This document shows positions 63,131 to 64,000 of a stretch of DNA of 64,000 nucleotides, piece by piece. A program made the position numbers and the translations under genes. This stretch comes from Streptomyces tsukubensis. Its GTDB lineage: Bacteria; Actinomycetota; Actinomycetes; Streptomycetales; Streptomycetaceae. The notes beneath the pieces were generated by a model. The model was not told where the DNA came from, made no database searches, and saw only the letters and a program-made list of their open reading frames with translations. Positions within the stretch are counted from its first letter, which is position 1; the number at the start of each line of letters is the position of its first letter. The stretch is from NCBI RefSeq assembly GCF_009296025.1, contig NZ_CP045178.1, positions 1,922,001 to 1,986,000 on the forward strand, written 5' to 3'.

Positions 63131-63820
63131 TCAGCCGGCCGCGCGCAGCCGCTCCGCGAACCTGGCGGCGGCGGCCTTGGGGTCGTCGGCCCCGGTGAGG
63201 GCGCGCACCACCACCACGCGGCGGGCGCCCGCTTCGATCACCTGGTCGAGGTTGTCCTCGTCGATGCCGCCGATCGCGAACCACGGCCGGTCGGTGGCCA
63301 GCGAGGCCGCGTACCGCACGAGGGGCAGACCTGGGGCGTGGCGTCCCGGCTTGGTCGGGGTGGGCCAGCACGGTCCTGTGCAGAAGTAGTCGACACCGTC
63401 CTGAGTGGCGGCGGCGGCCGCCTCCGGCTCGGCGTGCGTGGAGCGGCCGATGAGCGGGCGCGGGCCGACGAGGGCGCGGGCGGCGGGGACCGGCAGGTCG
63501 TCCTGGCCCAGGTGGAGGACGTCGGCGCCTGCCGCGTGGGCGATGTCGGCGCGGTCGTTCACCGCGAGGAGTTTGCCGTGTCTGCGGCAGGCGTCGGCGA
63601 ACACCTCCAGGCAGTCGAGTTCGGGGCCCGCCTCAAGCCCCTTGTCGCGCAGTTGCACGATGTCGACGCCTCCGGAGAGGACCGCGTCGAGGAACTGGGG
63701 CAGGTCGCCCTCGCGTCTGCGGGCGTCCACACAGAGGTAGAGCCTGGCGTCGGCGAGCGCCGCGCGTGCGCCGTCCGCGTCGATCCTCGCGCCCGGCGTG
63801 GGCGTGGCTGCGTCCGCCAT
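63131..63820 (-). CDS. thiE: Thiamine phosphate synthase
   Basis: The 229-residue enzyme joins the thiazole and pyrimidine moieties in thiamine biosynthesis. It shows LGQDDLPV and the phosphate-binding [16 protein letters not shown], with VQLRDKG for the pyrimidine site. No other thi gene lies in the window and no TPP riboswitch was seen upstream. The ATG is at 63820. Confidence 0.93.
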   Translation of the reverse strand: MADAATPTPGARIDADGARAALADARLYLCVDARRREGDLPQFLDAVLSGGVDIVQLRDKGLEAGPELDCLEVFADACRRHGKLLAVNDRADIAHAAGADVLHLGQDDLPVPAARALVGPRPLIGRSTHAEPEAAAAATQDGVDYFCTGPCWPTPTKPGRHAPGLPLVRYAASLATDRPWFAIGGIDEDNLDQVIEAGARRVVVVRALTGADDPKAAAARFAERLRAAG

Positions 63821-63843
63821 GGAGTGGGCCCCCTTGTTGTGCG

Positions 63844-63876
63844 GCGGCGTACGGGCCGGGTGAGCCCGTACGCCGC
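63844..63876. terminator. 13-bp hairpin upstream of thiE
   Basis: Bases 63844-63856 pair perfectly with 63864-63876 around a 7-base loop. It lies 13 bases below the stop of the minus-strand Rv2175c-like gene and 24 bases above the thiE start, and probably ends the former. Confidence 0.7.
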
Positions 63877-63889
63877 TACGTATCGGCTG

Positions 63890-64000
63890 TCAGACGGCGA
63901 GCGCCTGGGCGCGGCGCTTCACCTCCGTGCCGCGATTCTCGCTCAGCGCCTGCGCGGGCGTGCCTGGCAGGGTGGGGTCGGGAGTGAAAAGCCACTCCAG
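63890..64000 (-). CDS. Rv2175c-like DNA-binding protein, C-terminal end only
   Basis: The last 36 codons and the stop of a minus-strand gene are in the window, reading LEWLFTPDPTLPG and ending KRRAQALAV. This is the C-terminus pattern of the Rv2175c family of winged-helix DNA-binding proteins, mycobacterial substrates of the kinase PknL. I know the family from that resemblance; the DNA-binding part lies outside the window. Confidence 0.7.
   Translation of the reverse strand: MEWLFTPDPTLPGTPAQALSENRGTEVKRRAQALAV

Noticed and set aside
63821..63889. Possible TPP riboswitch before thiE
   Set aside because: The gap is 69 bases, holds only a simple hairpin, and lacks CUGAGA and the other conserved parts.

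Overview
The window reads as chromosomal core DNA of a Streptomyces or a close relative. Coding sequence is very GC-rich with strong third-position GC, many genes start with GTG, and ribosome binding sites are of the GGAGG type. The long division and cell wall cluster is in the streptomycete order: divIVA, ylmG, sepF, ylmE, ylmD and ftsZ adjoin it, and murC is absent. No rRNA or tRNA gene, CRISPR array, prophage or complete insertion sequence was seen.

Left part (1-31.3 kb). A partial gene is followed by a Lon-substrate-domain protein, a YbaK-type deacylase, and a 24-codon gene for ribosomal protein bL37 whose stop codon touches a 177-bp MITE-like element. Then come a two-gene ABC exporter, an NYN-domain protein, a 58-residue protein, dnaE, a DUF2252 protein, a DsbA-like membrane thioredoxin, a Ser/Thr kinase with a SPOR-like outer domain, a dienelactone-hydrolase-type enzyme, an MscS channel, a large three-segment membrane protein ending in a periplasmic-binding-like sensor, a Na+/H+ antiporter, and the run lspA-rluD-GNAT. 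A DksA/TraR-type zinc finger gene follows. ileS is preceded by a T-box riboswitch that probably controls translation.

Middle (31.5-49.7 kb). This is the dcw cluster, transcribed right to left: rsmH, ftsL, ftsI, murE, murF, mraY, murD, ftsW, murG, ftsQ, ftsZ, ylmD, ylmE, sepF, ylmG (yggT), divIVA. Many junctions overlap by 4 bases, which suggests translational coupling. Together these genes make lipid II precursors, build the septum and place the polar growth machinery. A promoter-rich gap precedes ftsZ, and a perfect hairpin ends the cluster after divIVA.

Right part (50-64 kb). A beta-carbonic anhydrase is followed by a coupled MoxR / DUF58 / transglutaminase operon, a DUF3040 protein, a methyltransferase, a SAV_6107-type HEPN protein, a phytoene-desaturase-like FAD enzyme, a membrane protein with a long Tyr/Gln/Gly-rich tail, metF, thiE, and the end of an Rv2175c-like gene.

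The intergenic DNA is rich in repeats. There are arrays with periods of 14, 17, 20, 21, 29 and 36 bp, long hairpin terminators, and several symmetric candidate operators. No clearly new multi-gene system was found. The best leads are the bL37/MITE junction, the 991-residue receptor-like protein, the nested palindrome before the DksA-like gene, the folded rsmH leader, and the 36-bp array.
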